From: Actinoplanes sp. N902-109
GTDB taxonomy: Bacteria; Actinomycetota; Actinomycetes; Mycobacteriales; Micromonosporaceae
Assembly: GCF_000389965.1 (NCBI RefSeq)
Contig: NC_021191.1
Location: 869,501 to 933,500 of the forward strand
DNA length: 64,000 nucleotides
Reading direction: 5' to 3'
The notes beneath the pieces were generated by a model. It was not told the DNA's origin and did not search any database. It was given only the letters and a program-made list of their open reading frames with translations. The number at the start of each line of letters is the position of its first letter. Positions within the stretch are counted from its first letter, which is position 1. A program made the translations under genes and the position numbers. Of this stretch, positions 49,945-59,014 are shown one piece after another.

Positions 49945-52116
49945 CTACGGCGTGCTGACCTCAACGGCCGCATCCCGGAACTGGTCGGCCCCTTGTTTCA
50001 GCCGTTCCCGGTAGTAGACCCGGTTCCAGTTGGTCCAGGTGACGGTCCCGGCGAGTTGATCACTGCCGGCGGCCGAGACGACGACGCCCACCCCGGGGCT
50101 CGCCCGGAGGCGCAACGAGGAGCCCGAGGGCACCCCGATGCGGTGCTTGGACGGGTCGGCGAACCCGAGCATCGCCCACGGCACCCGGACGACCAGGTCA
50201 CCGCCGTCGCGGTACCAGAGCGCCCGGCTGTCGTCCCGCGGCGTGCCGTAGCGCAGCGCCCCCGCGTCCTGCAGCTCGGCGGGCAGCTGCTCGCCGGTGG
50301 TCGGCACGGTCAGGTCGCGGTTGACGATCAGCTCGAACTGCCGCCACCCGGGCGGCGCCGGGCCACGCCGGGCGACCGGGACGGCGTAGTCCAGCGGCAT
50401 CGGGTCGAGCTCGCTGCGCAGGAACGCCTGCCCGGTGCGGGCCACCGGGTCGAGCACGAACGCCGCGTCGGCCTCGCGGTTGCCGCTGCCCGGCGCCGGT
50501 GGCCCGGTCAGCCCCGGCAGCACGTCGAAGCCCAGGGTCAGACTGCTCGGCAGCGTGGCGAAACCGATCCGCAGGTGCAGGTACGCCTCGTCGACCTCGG
50601 CCGTCACCCGCCGGGCCGGCCACGCCGACTCCTGGTCCAGCAGGTACTGCGGCCGGGCGTCGGGCGGCCCGGCGGCGTCCATCGCGATCAGGCCGAAGTT
50701 CTGCTCGTTGGTCAGCGGGTCGTGCCAGAGCTGGCGGCGCTCGCCGTCCTGGTGCTCGATGGTGTTCCAGGTGAACTTGAACCACTCGTCGGCCCAGCCG
50801 AACAGGAACCCGCCCGCCAGACCCTGATCCTTGATCAGCCGCAGCAGGTCGGCGTCGATGCGCATGGCTTCCCGCTCGCTGTGGTCACCCTGGGTGCGCC
50901 CGAGCGGGCTGTTGTGCGCCGACCCGATCGACGACGGCACCCCGAACTCGGTGATCATCGTCGGCATGTCCCGGTGGTGCCGGCGCAAGGCCGTGACATA
51001 GCCCGCGTACGGGTCGGCGCGCCCCTGATACTCGAACCGCTGCAGGGCCGGCTCGTGCCGCTGGAAGTCCGGGTAATAGGGGTAGGCGTGATAGCTGGCG
51101 AAGGTCCCGGCCGGCCACGCCGCGGTGGGCAGCACGTGGTTCGCGTCGAGCTGGAGCAGGTCCTCCTGGGCGAGCGGTTCCGCGGGGTGGCGCAGCGGAT
51201 CGGTCGTCGGCCAGTTGACGAACGCGATCGGCTCGCTGCGCCCGGCCGCGGCCCGGTAACCGGCGAGCTCGTCCATCCGGGCGGCCAGCCAGCGCTCGGT
51301 CGGCGACGCGGCGGCGGTGCTCCGGAAGTACCGGCCGCGGGTGGCGGGGGCGGCGGTGTTGCGGGTGTCGGAGGCGCTCGCCCCGTACGGATCGACCTCG
51401 AGCCCGATGATCCACCCGGCCAGCCAGGGCGAGACGTCGGTGTCCCAGGTCCCGCTCGACCGGCCGGGCCGGGGCTCCCGGCGCAACCGGCCCTGTACGG
51501 CCGCACTGGCGTCCCGCAGTTCGTCCTGGAAGGCCGTGGTCACCGCGGGGTCGAACAGGTTCTGTTTCTGGACGTAGGACTCGTCCGGCGGGTAGACGCC
51601 CTGCATGAGATAGAGCGGGCTGTCCGGGTTCGCCCGGTTGTAGCGGGCCAGCTCCTGGTAGAACGACGGCGGGTGGATGGTGTAGACGCGCAGCACCCGG
51701 ATGCCCAGCCAGCCCATCGCCGTGAACCAGGTGCGATATTGCGCCGCGCTGATCGACAGCTCGCCGGGCTGGTGGCCGGGCGTGGTGCTGCCCAGGTTGA
51801 CGCCGGGCAGGAACGTCACGTCGCCACCCACGGTGTGCAGGGCGAAGGTCGACTTGCCGGCGGTGGCGACGCTGATCAGGCCGCCGGTGGTGATCGGTGC
51901 CGGGGCCCAGGACGGGCCGGTCGGCGGTGCACCGATGGCCGCCATGCCCGGGATCGAGAACGCTGCCGGGTGCACCCGCGGCCGGGCCGTGGCACCGGCG
52001 AGGAACAGGCACATCGCCAGCGTGACCAGCCCCACCACGGTGGCCTTGAGCCGCGCGGGCCGCGGGCGCGCCGGGGCCTGGACGAGGTGCAGCGGGTAGT
52101 CGCCCACTCCCGGCAT
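49945..52116 (-). CDS. exported protein with TIM-barrel-like glycosidase region, family unrecognised
   Basis: 723 residues from ATG at 52116. Membrane/signal segment at residues ~24-45 (ATVVGLVTLAMCLFLAGATA). The large exported part resembles a clan GH-A barrel: LGIRVLRVYTIHPPSFYQEL, ASYHAYPYYPDFQRHEPAL, and MITEFGVPSSIGSAHNSP with a Glu at a strand end (a possible catalytic residue), then GGFLFGWADEWFKFTWNT. A C-terminal ~200-residue beta region follows (TLGFDVLPGLTGPP, ALRYGTPRDDSRALWY). I do not know a named family. Divergent from the TPR gene. Confidence 0.6.
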   Translation of the reverse strand: MPGVGDYPLHLVQAPARPRPARLKATVVGLVTLAMCLFLAGATARPRVHPAAFSIPGMAAIGAPPTGPSWAPAPITTGGLISVATAGKSTFALHTVGGDVTFLPGVNLGSTTPGHQPGELSISAAQYRTWFTAMGWLGIRVLRVYTIHPPSFYQELARYNRANPDSPLYLMQGVYPPDESYVQKQNLFDPAVTTAFQDELRDASAAVQGRLRREPRPGRSSGTWDTDVSPWLAGWIIGLEVDPYGASASDTRNTAAPATRGRYFRSTAAASPTERWLAARMDELAGYRAAAGRSEPIAFVNWPTTDPLRHPAEPLAQEDLLQLDANHVLPTAAWPAGTFASYHAYPYYPDFQRHEPALQRFEYQGRADPYAGYVTALRRHHRDMPTMITEFGVPSSIGSAHNSPLGRTQGDHSEREAMRIDADLLRLIKDQGLAGGFLFGWADEWFKFTWNTIEHQDGERRQLWHDPLTNEQNFGLIAMDAAGPPDARPQYLLDQESAWPARRVTAEVDEAYLHLRIGFATLPSSLTLGFDVLPGLTGPPAPGSGNREADAAFVLDPVARTGQAFLRSELDPMPLDYAVPVARRGPAPPGWRQFELIVNRDLTVPTTGEQLPAELQDAGALRYGTPRDDSRALWYRDGGDLVVRVPWAMLGFADPSKHRIGVPSGSSLRLRASPGVGVVVSAAGSDQLAGTVTWTNWNRVYYRERLKQGADQFRDAAVEVSTP

Positions 52117-52211
52117 TCTGGTCGCTGCGGGCGGGGAACACTCGCCGTTCGCACGGAGTTGTGCCAGCGTTGTTCTTGTCGGCGGCGCGAGCGAGCGTGG
52201 GGAGCGGCTTC

Positions 52212-52601
52212 GTGGATCTTCTGGAGGAGTACCGCAGGGCAAATTTCGTCTTCGAGTCCGGCGACCCGCTCGGGGCCGCGCGCATGCTCGAGCCGATCGT
52301 CGAGGCGGAACCCAACAACACGGCAGTCCGGCAGTTGCTCGCCCGGGCCTATTTCAACTCGGCCCAGCTCACCCACGCGGAGGCCCAGCTCCGGGCGTTG
52401 ATCGAGCATGATCCCTCCGATCATTACGCGCACCACGTGCTCGGCCGGACCCTGGAGCGGGCCGGCCGCTTCAGTGAGGCGCTGCCGCACCTGCGGCTGG
52501 CCGCGGCGATGAAGCAGCACACCGACTACCAGGAGGCGCTGCGCCGGGTGGAGACCTGGGTGGGCAAGAACGGCGGCCGCGCCGGGTACGCCGCGGATTA
52601 G
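52212..52601 (+). CDS. tetratricopeptide-repeat protein
   Basis: 129 residues from GTG at 52212 (GGAG upstream). About three TPR-like helical pairs: DPLGAARMLEPIVEAEPNNT, ARAYFNSAQLTHAEAQLRAL and HVLGRTLERAGRFSEALPHL, each with the Ala/Gly pattern of the repeat. Cytoplasmic, no signal. It is followed 10 bp later by the Smr gene, so a shared operon is likely. Protein-protein adaptor role assumed. Confidence 0.87.
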   Translation: MDLLEEYRRANFVFESGDPLGAARMLEPIVEAEPNNTAVRQLLARAYFNSAQLTHAEAQLRALIEHDPSDHYAHHVLGRTLERAGRFSEALPHLRLAAAMKQHTDYQEALRRVETWVGKNGGRAGYAAD

Positions 52602-52611
52602 GGTTGTCGGC

Positions 52612-52896
52612 GTGAAGCTCAAGCTGGATCTCCACGACATCTTCAACAAGGGCCACGAGATCGACAAGGCGCTGCGCGGCATCATCGACGAGGCCGTGCA
52701 GAAGAAGGCCGCCACCGTCGAGATCATCCCGGGCAAGGGCAGCGGTCAGCTCAAGAAGAAGGTGATCCGGTTCCTCGAGCAGAAGGACATCAAGCAGCTC
52801 TATCACCGGATCGAGAAGGACGGCGACAACTGGGGGCGGCTGTTCGTGCACTTCCGGCACGACGCTCCCACCGGTCGCCGCGGCCGGGGTCGGTAA
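52612..52896 (+). CDS. Smr domain protein
   Basis: 94 residues: a stand-alone Smr domain. LKLDLHDIFNKGHEIDKALR carries the LDLHG-type motif and VEIIPGKGSGQLKKKVIRFL corresponds to the conserved GxGxG region (HGxG in MutS2). The family binds or nicks branched nucleic acids or ribosome-associated RNA. The usual His of HGxG is Gly-Lys here. Follows the TPR gene closely. Confidence 0.8.
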   Translation: MKLKLDLHDIFNKGHEIDKALRGIIDEAVQKKAATVEIIPGKGSGQLKKKVIRFLEQKDIKQLYHRIEKDGDNWGRLFVHFRHDAPTGRRGRGR

Positions 52897-52907
52897 GGCC
52901 GGGGGCC

Positions 52908-55274
52908 TCAGAGGCGGTACGTCTTGGCCACGGCAACCATCTCGGAGCTGTGTGAGCCGACCACCCCGACGCCGGAGGGCCGCGGGAGAAAGCCCGGCAA
53001 TCCGGTCAGACCGTCGCTCGCGTCCATCACCCGGATCGTGAGCGGGCCCGCGGCGCGCAGCGTCAGGGTCACGTCGATGCCGTCCGGCGGCGGGGCGTGG
53101 AAGACGAACCCGAAACCCCACACCCCACCCGCGACCTGGTCGGTCGGCACCGGCCGGCCCCCGACAGTCGCGGCTGTCACCCGCGCGTCCTTGGCGGTGT
53201 GCAAGGTGATCAAGCGGTCCGGCCGCTGTCCCTCGAGATGCATGGTCACCGTACGCAACCCGCCCGCGCCCACGCCCTCACCCGTCTTCTGCAGCAGCGG
53301 CGCGGGCAGCACGGCGGCCCGCGCGGGCCCGGACAGCAGCTTCTCGTCGCCGAACGCGGGCAGCAGGTCGGTCACCGGCGCGGCCTTGTCCCCGACATAC
53401 CGGGCGGTCCAGTCCGAGGCGGCCGAGGACGCGCTCAACCAGCGGGCCTGCCCGGTGTCGGTGTCCAGCGCGTACATCAGGTGGGTCGGCGCCGGGTGGG
53501 CGGCGTCGAAGCGGTCCACGCTCAGCCCGGTGACCACGAACGCGACGGTGGCGACCACGGCCGCCAGCGTGGGCAGCGCACCGAGCCGGCGGGCGCGCGG
53601 TGCGGTCACCCCGCGCTGACCGCCGGCCTCCGGGTGCAGCAGGTTGATGACCGGCAGCAGCGCGAGCGCCAGCAGCACCGCGAGGAACGCCCCGGCGGCG
53701 GCGAGGTTCATACCCATGGCGGGGAAGAACAGCACCACCGTGGGCAGCAGCACGACCACGGCAACGGCACCGCTCACGATCCGGGCGGCGTTCGCCAGCC
53801 GCTCCGCCGACAGGACAACGATGCCGGTCACGGCCCCGGCCAGGGCCGGCAGGACGGTCAGGTACGAACCCCCGGGCGCCACCGCCGCCAGCACCACCCC
53901 CAGCACCGCCAGCCACACCAGGGCGCCCACGGCCAGGGTGGCGGCCCCCAGCCGGCGCCGCAACAGCGCGTACCAGCCGAACACCACGGCGGCCGTGAGC
54001 GCCAGCACGGCGAGCCGGTACCACTGCGGCCGGTACGGGTCGATCGGCAGTTCGGCGTACCCCGGTCGGATGATCTTGAGCAGCAGCCAGAGCGCCTGGG
54101 CGAGCACCGGGACCAGCACGAGTGGCACCAGGGTCAGCCCGGTCGCGGCGAGCAGCCGGCGGGTCGAGGTGCGCCCGCGGCGCCGGGTCAGCCAGGCCAG
54201 CACCAGCACCAGGGCCAGCGCCGGCACGGCGAGCGGCCAGGTCAGCACCCCGGGATAGCGGGCCAGCCCCCAGGGCAGCGGGAAGTAGGTCGCGTCCTGG
54301 TCCGAGCGCAGCGCCGGGAGATCGCGGTCGCCCAGGTCGCGGGTGAGGGCCAGCAGGGTCTCGCCGTGGTGCTGCAGGCTGTCGCGGTGCATGGCCGAGG
54401 GCGTGTCCGTCGGTGCGTGATAGACCGCTGCGCCGTCGATGTACGCGCTGTTGAGCCCGGTGAACCCGGTCTCGCGGAAAGCGGTGAAGTCGGTGTCGTT
54501 GGGCAGCAGCCGGTAGATCTCGACCGCGAACGACGTGCCCACCGGATGCGGCACCTTCGCATACGCCCCGATCAGGCCGGCGTTGTCCGCCGCGGTCTCG
54601 AACATGATCGCCGGTCCGCTGCTGCCGCGCGCCTCCAGGTTCAGCACGACGCCGCCCTGCCCGGCCAGCGGATGCTGGTCGACGAACGCCTTCGCCCCGC
54701 AGAGGCAGGCCTCCTCGGCGTCGGTCAGCACGAACACCACGTCGTTGCGCAGCCGGGCGCCCGCGGTCAGCGCCCGCGCCGCCTCCAGGATCGCGGCCAC
54801 CCCGGCGGCGTCGTCGTTGCCGCCCGGCCCGGTCTGGGCCGAGTCGTAGTGCGCGACCACGAAGATCCGCCCGGTGGAAGCCGTGCCCGGCCACAGCGCG
54901 ACCACATTCCGTACGCGGGCCAGGCCGACGCCGCCCGCGCTGGCCGACAGCTTGCTGCCCTGGACCGACACCGTGTCCTGCACCTGCGCGTCGAGACCCA
55001 GGCTGCGTAGCCGGGACACGAGATGGTCACGAACCGTGTCGTTGGCTGCGCTGCCCGCCACGTGCGGCCGCGCGGCGATCGTCTCCACCTGGGCGTACGC
55101 GCGCCCGGCGCTGAACTCCCGCGCCGGGGCATCGGCCGGTGCGGCCGCCGGGGGAAGGACGGCTTGCACCGCCAGGAAGCCGACCGTCGTGAGAATGACC
55201 ACCGCCGCCAGTGCTGCCCAGCCGCGGTGCGCCGGAGGGGCGGATGCCCGACCGGCCGCCGATGGTGTCGCCAC
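52908..55274 (-). CDS. membrane M28 zinc aminopeptidase-like protein
   Basis: 788 residues from GTG at 55274 (GGAAGGTGG upstream). One N-terminal membrane helix, then an exported M28 domain: VVAHYDSAQTGPGGNDDAAG (zinc His and Asp, near residue 140-155), LTDAEEACLCGAKAF (catalytic Glu pair), LNSAYIDGAAVYHAPTDTP (zinc His). After residue ~350 there are about eight membrane helices and then an exported C-terminal beta domain. This order matches the Fxna/ERMP1-like branch of M28. It trims N-terminal residues from peptides outside the membrane. Convergent with the Smr gene. Confidence 0.9.
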   Translation of the reverse strand: MATPSAAGRASAPPAHRGWAALAAVVILTTVGFLAVQAVLPPAAAPADAPAREFSAGRAYAQVETIAARPHVAGSAANDTVRDHLVSRLRSLGLDAQVQDTVSVQGSKLSASAGGVGLARVRNVVALWPGTASTGRIFVVAHYDSAQTGPGGNDDAAGVAAILEAARALTAGARLRNDVVFVLTDAEEACLCGAKAFVDQHPLAGQGGVVLNLEARGSSGPAIMFETAADNAGLIGAYAKVPHPVGTSFAVEIYRLLPNDTDFTAFRETGFTGLNSAYIDGAAVYHAPTDTPSAMHRDSLQHHGETLLALTRDLGDRDLPALRSDQDATYFPLPWGLARYPGVLTWPLAVPALALVLVLAWLTRRRGRTSTRRLLAATGLTLVPLVLVPVLAQALWLLLKIIRPGYAELPIDPYRPQWYRLAVLALTAAVVFGWYALLRRRLGAATLAVGALVWLAVLGVVLAAVAPGGSYLTVLPALAGAVTGIVVLSAERLANAARIVSGAVAVVVLLPTVVLFFPAMGMNLAAAGAFLAVLLALALLPVINLLHPEAGGQRGVTAPRARRLGALPTLAAVVATVAFVVTGLSVDRFDAAHPAPTHLMYALDTDTGQARWLSASSAASDWTARYVGDKAAPVTDLLPAFGDEKLLSGPARAAVLPAPLLQKTGEGVGAGGLRTVTMHLEGQRPDRLITLHTAKDARVTAATVGGRPVPTDQVAGGVWGFGFVFHAPPPDGIDVTLTLRAAGPLTIRVMDASDGLTGLPGFLPRPSGVGVVGSHSSEMVAVAKTYRL

Positions 55275-55341
55275 GCCGCTACCACCTTCCCGACCGGACC
55301 AGTCGGGCGATCTTACGGCCGGGTGGCATAACTTTGTTGCC

Positions 55342-55671
55342 GTGACTGCGCCGCTCGACCCCATCGCCACCGTTGCCGAGTTCGCCGGGCGGGTGGCGCC
55401 CTACGACCCCGCGCCCGACGCGCCACCGGCCGCCCTGATCGGCGTGCGCACCGGCACGGGCGAGGCGGTGTTCGAGCTCAGTGATCACATCCTGCGCGCG
55501 ATGTGCCGGGCGCTCGACGCCTACCGCGACCCGCAGGACCGGGGCACCTGCGGGGAGTGCGGCGGCCGGCGGCTCGACGACGACCTGCGCTGCGTCGCGT
55601 GCGGCCGGGTGCACGGCATCCTGGGTGAGGTCCTCGCTCAGCACGCCGGCCGCGCAGCCCGGGATGCGTGA
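55342..55671 (+). CDS. small protein with a C4 zinc ribbon
   Basis: 109 residues from GTG at 55342. The C-terminal half has CGECGG and CVACGR, a CxxC/CxxC zinc ribbon with a 12-residue loop. The N-terminal half (LDPIATVAEFAGRVAPYDPA) is helical without known motif. Not recognised further. It is divergent from the M28 gene and lies 105 bp upstream of the signalling operon. Confidence 0.6.
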   Translation: MTAPLDPIATVAEFAGRVAPYDPAPDAPPAALIGVRTGTGEAVFELSDHILRAMCRALDAYRDPQDRGTCGECGGRRLDDDLRCVACGRVHGILGEVLAQHAGRAARDA

Positions 55672-55776
55672 CGTGCGCCACGCCCGCAGTTGTGCACCCC
55701 GGCCCGGTAGTGGACGATCGTCGGGTCACGCCCGAAGGAGTCCCACCATCATCCGTCCCCGTCGCAAAGGCACAGC

Positions 55777-56967
55777 ATGACCGAGCTGGCCCCACCGCGC
55801 CCGGTCATGAAGGCGCCGGAACGCCTGCGCGTGCTTCTCGTCGAGGACGACGAGGGCGACGCGTTCCTGGTGCGTGAGCTGCTGTCCGAGGCAGGCGGTT
55901 CGTTCGACCTCCAGGTCGCCACGAGCCTGCGCGAGGCGCGCACGCTGATGCGCGGCGTGCAGTGCGTCCTGCTCGACCTCGGCCTGCCCGACGCCGAGGG
56001 CATCGACGGGCTGCGCAAGCTGCTCGCCGTCGCCGGGGGTGCGGCGGTCGTCGTGCTCACCGGCCGCTCCGACGAGCACCTGGGCGTCGCCGCGGTCGCC
56101 GAGGGCGCCCAGGACTACCTGGTCAAGGGGCAGGTCGACGGCGTGCTGCTGGCCCGGGCGCTGCGCTACGCCGTCGAGCGCAAGCGCGCCGACGAGAACA
56201 CCCACCGGCTGCGCGAGGTGGAGCTGCGCCAGGCCGAGTCGGCCCGGCTCGAGCGGGGCCTGCTGCCCCAGCCGCTGATGCGCACCACCAAGGTTGCGGT
56301 GCACACGTTCTACCGGTCCGGCCGGGCGATGGGCCTGCTCGGCGGCGACTTCTTCGACGTCGTGCAGATCGGCGGCGACAAGCTGCACGTAATCGTCGGC
56401 GATGTCTGCGGGCACAGCGTCGACGAGGCCGCGCTCGGCGTCGAGCTCCGGGTCGCCTGGCGGGCGCTGGTGCTGGCCGGCGTGCCCGAGCACCAGATCC
56501 TCGGAGCGCTCGAACAGGTGCTGATGACCGAGCGCCGGGCCCGCGAGGTCTTCGCGACGGTGGCCATGGTCTCTCTCGACCTGTTCGGCAACCGGGCGAC
56601 CGTCCGGCTGGCCGGGCACCCGCCGCCGGTGCTGCTCTCCGGGGGCCGGGCCACCCCGGTCACCGCGCGCACCGGCATCGTGCTCGGCGTGCGGCCCACC
56701 CCCACCCCCGCAACCGACGTGGAGTTCTCCGGCGATGACTGGTCCCTGCTGATGTACACCGACGGCCTGATCGAGGGGCACACCGGCGTGGGCAACGAGC
56801 GGCTCGACGTCGAGGGCCTGTGCCACCTGCTCGACAAGCCCATCGCCAAGGAGGTGCCGCTCGCGGCGCTGCCCCCCTGGCTGGTGGGGCAGGCCGAGCA
56901 GGGCAACGGCGGACCGCTCGCCGACGACGTGGCCATGCTGCTGATCTCCAGCGGTGGTGGCCGATGA
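55777..56967 (+). CDS. receiver domain-PP2C (SpoIIE-type) phosphatase fusion
   Basis: 396 residues. Receiver (about 15-130): VLLVEDDEGDAFLVRELL, phospho-Asp in QCVLLDLGLPDAEG, VLTGRSDEH and DYLVKGQ (Lys). A helical linker follows, then a PP2C domain (about 170-390): GLLGGDFFDVVQIGGDKLHV and VGDVCGHSVDEAALG with metal Asp, and PLADDVAMLLI at the end. Such fusions dephosphorylate anti-sigma antagonists when the receiver is phosphorylated. The next gene, a histidine kinase, overlaps by four bases (ATGA), so it is the natural phosphate donor. Target protein unknown. Confidence 0.93.
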   Translation: MTELAPPRPVMKAPERLRVLLVEDDEGDAFLVRELLSEAGGSFDLQVATSLREARTLMRGVQCVLLDLGLPDAEGIDGLRKLLAVAGGAAVVVLTGRSDEHLGVAAVAEGAQDYLVKGQVDGVLLARALRYAVERKRADENTHRLREVELRQAESARLERGLLPQPLMRTTKVAVHTFYRSGRAMGLLGGDFFDVVQIGGDKLHVIVGDVCGHSVDEAALGVELRVAWRALVLAGVPEHQILGALEQVLMTERRAREVFATVAMVSLDLFGNRATVRLAGHPPPVLLSGGRATPVTARTGIVLGVRPTPTPATDVEFSGDDWSLLMYTDGLIEGHTGVGNERLDVEGLCHLLDKPIAKEVPLAALPPWLVGQAEQGNGGPLADDVAMLLISSGGGR

Positions 56968-58562
56968 GCCTGCTGAACATCGGCACCTGGACCCTGCGCC
57001 GCCGGGTGCTGGCACTGTGCGTCACCGTCGGCGTGCTGCTGGCCGCGCTCGGCGTGGTGGCCGCGTTCACCGCCGCCAACAGCAACCGCCAGCTTGACAA
57101 CGTGGTCAACCGGGCCAGCCCGATGCGCGCCGCCGGTGAGCGGCTCAGCACGGCGATGGTCGACCAGGAGACCGGCATCCGCGGTTATGCGATCAGTGGC
57201 AAGGTCAGCAACCTGAGGCCGTACGACGACGGTCGCCGGATGGAGACCGCCCAGGTCGCGCAGATCGAGGGGCTGCTGCGCAGCGGGCCGCTGGAGGACA
57301 AGATCCGCGGTGATCTCGCCGTGGTGAGGCAGCGGGCCGCGACCTGGCACACCCAGGTCGCCGACCCGATCCTCAACGCCGTGCGCACCCAGGGCCCCGA
57401 CGCCGGGCAGGCGCTGGTCGACGCCTCCACGACCACCGCGTTCGACGAGCTGCGCGGCGCGATCGACACCATGCAGAACGACATCGGCGTGCTGCGGAAG
57501 CGCTCGGCCGACGCGGCCAAGGACGCCAGCCAGCAGATGGTGGCCATCCAGATCGCGGCCGCGGCGATCATCGTGCTGGCCGGTGCCGCTCTGATGCTGG
57601 GGCTGGACCGGCTGATCAGCCGGCCGGTGACCCACCTGGCCGGCCAGGTCCGCGACGTTGCCGAGGGCGACTACGACAAGCACATCGACAGTCAGGGCGC
57701 GCCCGAGCTGCGCAGCCTGGCCGACGACGTGGACGGCATGCGTCAGCAGATCGCCGCCGAGCTGACCGAGGTGCGCGAGGCCCGTCAGCAGGTCGAATGG
57801 GTCAACGAGCAGCTCAAGCTGCAGGCCGACGAGCTGACCCGGTCCAACCGCGACCTCGAGCAGTTCGCCTACGTCGCGTCGCACGACCTCCAGGAACCGC
57901 TGCGCAAGGTCGCCAGCTTCTGCCAGCTGTTGCAACGCCGCTACGCGGGGCAGATGGACGAGCGCGCCGACCAGTACATCGCGTTCGCTGTCGACGGTGC
58001 GCAGCGCATGCAGCGGCTGATCAACGACCTGCTGGCGTTCTCCCGGATCGGCCGGCTCACCTCCGGCTTCACCGACGTCGACCTCAACCGGGTGCTCACC
58101 GAGGTGCGCTCGCAGCTGGAACCGCGGGCCGGGAACGATGCCGAGATCACCTGGACCGACCTGCCCACGGTCGAGGGTGAGGAGCCGCTGCTCACCACGC
58201 TGTTCGTCAACCTGATCGGCAACTCGCTCAAGTTCCACCGGCCGGACGTGCCGGCGAGGATCACGGTGACCGCGGCGCTGGACGATTCCGGCGACGAGTG
58301 GCGGGTCAACGTGCGCGACAACGGCATCGGCATCGAGGCCGAGTTCGCCGACAAGGTCTTCGTGATCTTCCAGCGCCTGCATGCCCGCGATGCGTACGAG
58401 GGCACCGGGATCGGCCTGGCGATCGTCAAGAAGATCGTCGAATACCATGGCGGACGGATCTGGCTCGACCTCGAGGTCAGCGAGGGCACCTCGGTCTGGT
58501 TCACCCTGCCGGTGCTGGCCGGCGTCCCCGTCCCAGAAAAGGTGAAAGAAGGCGCACTATGA
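56964..58562 (+). CDS. CHASE3 sensor histidine kinase with HAMP
   Basis: 532 residues. Membrane helices at residues ~12-33 and ~195-215 bracket an exported four-helix CHASE3 sensor. HAMP (DRLISRPVTHLAGQVRDVAE) and a coiled-coil precede the phospho-acceptor region FAYVASHDLQEPLRKVASF (His), as in bacteriophytochrome-like kinases, then N box (VNLIGNSLKFHRPD), VNVRDNGIGIE, FQRLHARDAYEGTGIGLAIV (F and G boxes). It overlaps both neighbours by ATGA, indicating tight coupling with the PP2C protein and the single receiver. Signal unknown. Confidence 0.94.
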   Translation: MSLLNIGTWTLRRRVLALCVTVGVLLAALGVVAAFTAANSNRQLDNVVNRASPMRAAGERLSTAMVDQETGIRGYAISGKVSNLRPYDDGRRMETAQVAQIEGLLRSGPLEDKIRGDLAVVRQRAATWHTQVADPILNAVRTQGPDAGQALVDASTTTAFDELRGAIDTMQNDIGVLRKRSADAAKDASQQMVAIQIAAAAIIVLAGAALMLGLDRLISRPVTHLAGQVRDVAEGDYDKHIDSQGAPELRSLADDVDGMRQQIAAELTEVREARQQVEWVNEQLKLQADELTRSNRDLEQFAYVASHDLQEPLRKVASFCQLLQRRYAGQMDERADQYIAFAVDGAQRMQRLINDLLAFSRIGRLTSGFTDVDLNRVLTEVRSQLEPRAGNDAEITWTDLPTVEGEEPLLTTLFVNLIGNSLKFHRPDVPARITVTAALDDSGDEWRVNVRDNGIGIEAEFADKVFVIFQRLHARDAYEGTGIGLAIVKKIVEYHGGRIWLDLEVSEGTSVWFTLPVLAGVPVPEKVKEGAL

Positions 58563-59014
58563 CCGGAGTGGTACGGCAGGACGGCACCCCGATCGAGGTG
58601 CTGCTGGTCGAGGACGACCCCGGTGACGTGCTCATGACGCAGGAGGCGTTCGAGGAGCACAAGGTGCGCAACCGCCTCACCGTGGTCTCCGACGGCTCGG
58701 AAGCCCTGTCCTACCTGCGCCGCGAGGGTCAGTACCAGAACGCCCAGCGCCCCGACCTGATCCTGCTCGATCTCAACCTGCCCCGGCGCGACGGCCGCGA
58801 GGTGCTCGAGGAGATCAAGAAGGACGACGACCTCTGCCGCATCCCGGTGGTGGTGCTGACCACCTCCTCCGCCGACGAGGACATCCTGCGCAGCTACCAG
58901 CTGCACGCCAACGCCTACGTCACCAAGCCGGTGGACTTCGAGCGGTTCATCTCGGTCATCCGGCAGATCGACGAGTTCTTCGTCAGCGTCGTGAAGCTGC
59001 CGCCGCGTGCGTGA
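58559..59014 (+). CDS. single-domain response regulator (Rcp1/CheY-like)
   Basis: 151 residues, receiver only: EVLLVEDDPGDVLMTQEAFE, phospho-Asp in LILLDLNLPRRDGREVLEE, VVVLTTSSADEDI and YVTKPVDFERF. No output domain, as in Rcp1-type regulators that pair with phytochrome-like kinases. The ATG overlaps the kinase stop and its own stop overlaps the next gene by 8 bp. It may act as a phosphate sink or relay between the kinase and the PP2C receiver. Confidence 0.93.
   Translation: MTGVVRQDGTPIEVLLVEDDPGDVLMTQEAFEEHKVRNRLTVVSDGSEALSYLRREGQYQNAQRPDLILLDLNLPRRDGREVLEEIKKDDDLCRIPVVVLTTSSADEDILRSYQLHANAYVTKPVDFERFISVIRQIDEFFVSVVKLPPRA

Noticed and set aside
53097..55010. 637-codon plus-strand open frame
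   Set aside because: Antisense to the M28 peptidase gene; repetitive Gln/Arg/Gly composition.
56310..58448. 712-codon minus-strand open frame
   Set aside because: Antisense to the PP2C and histidine kinase genes, which carry complete motif sets.
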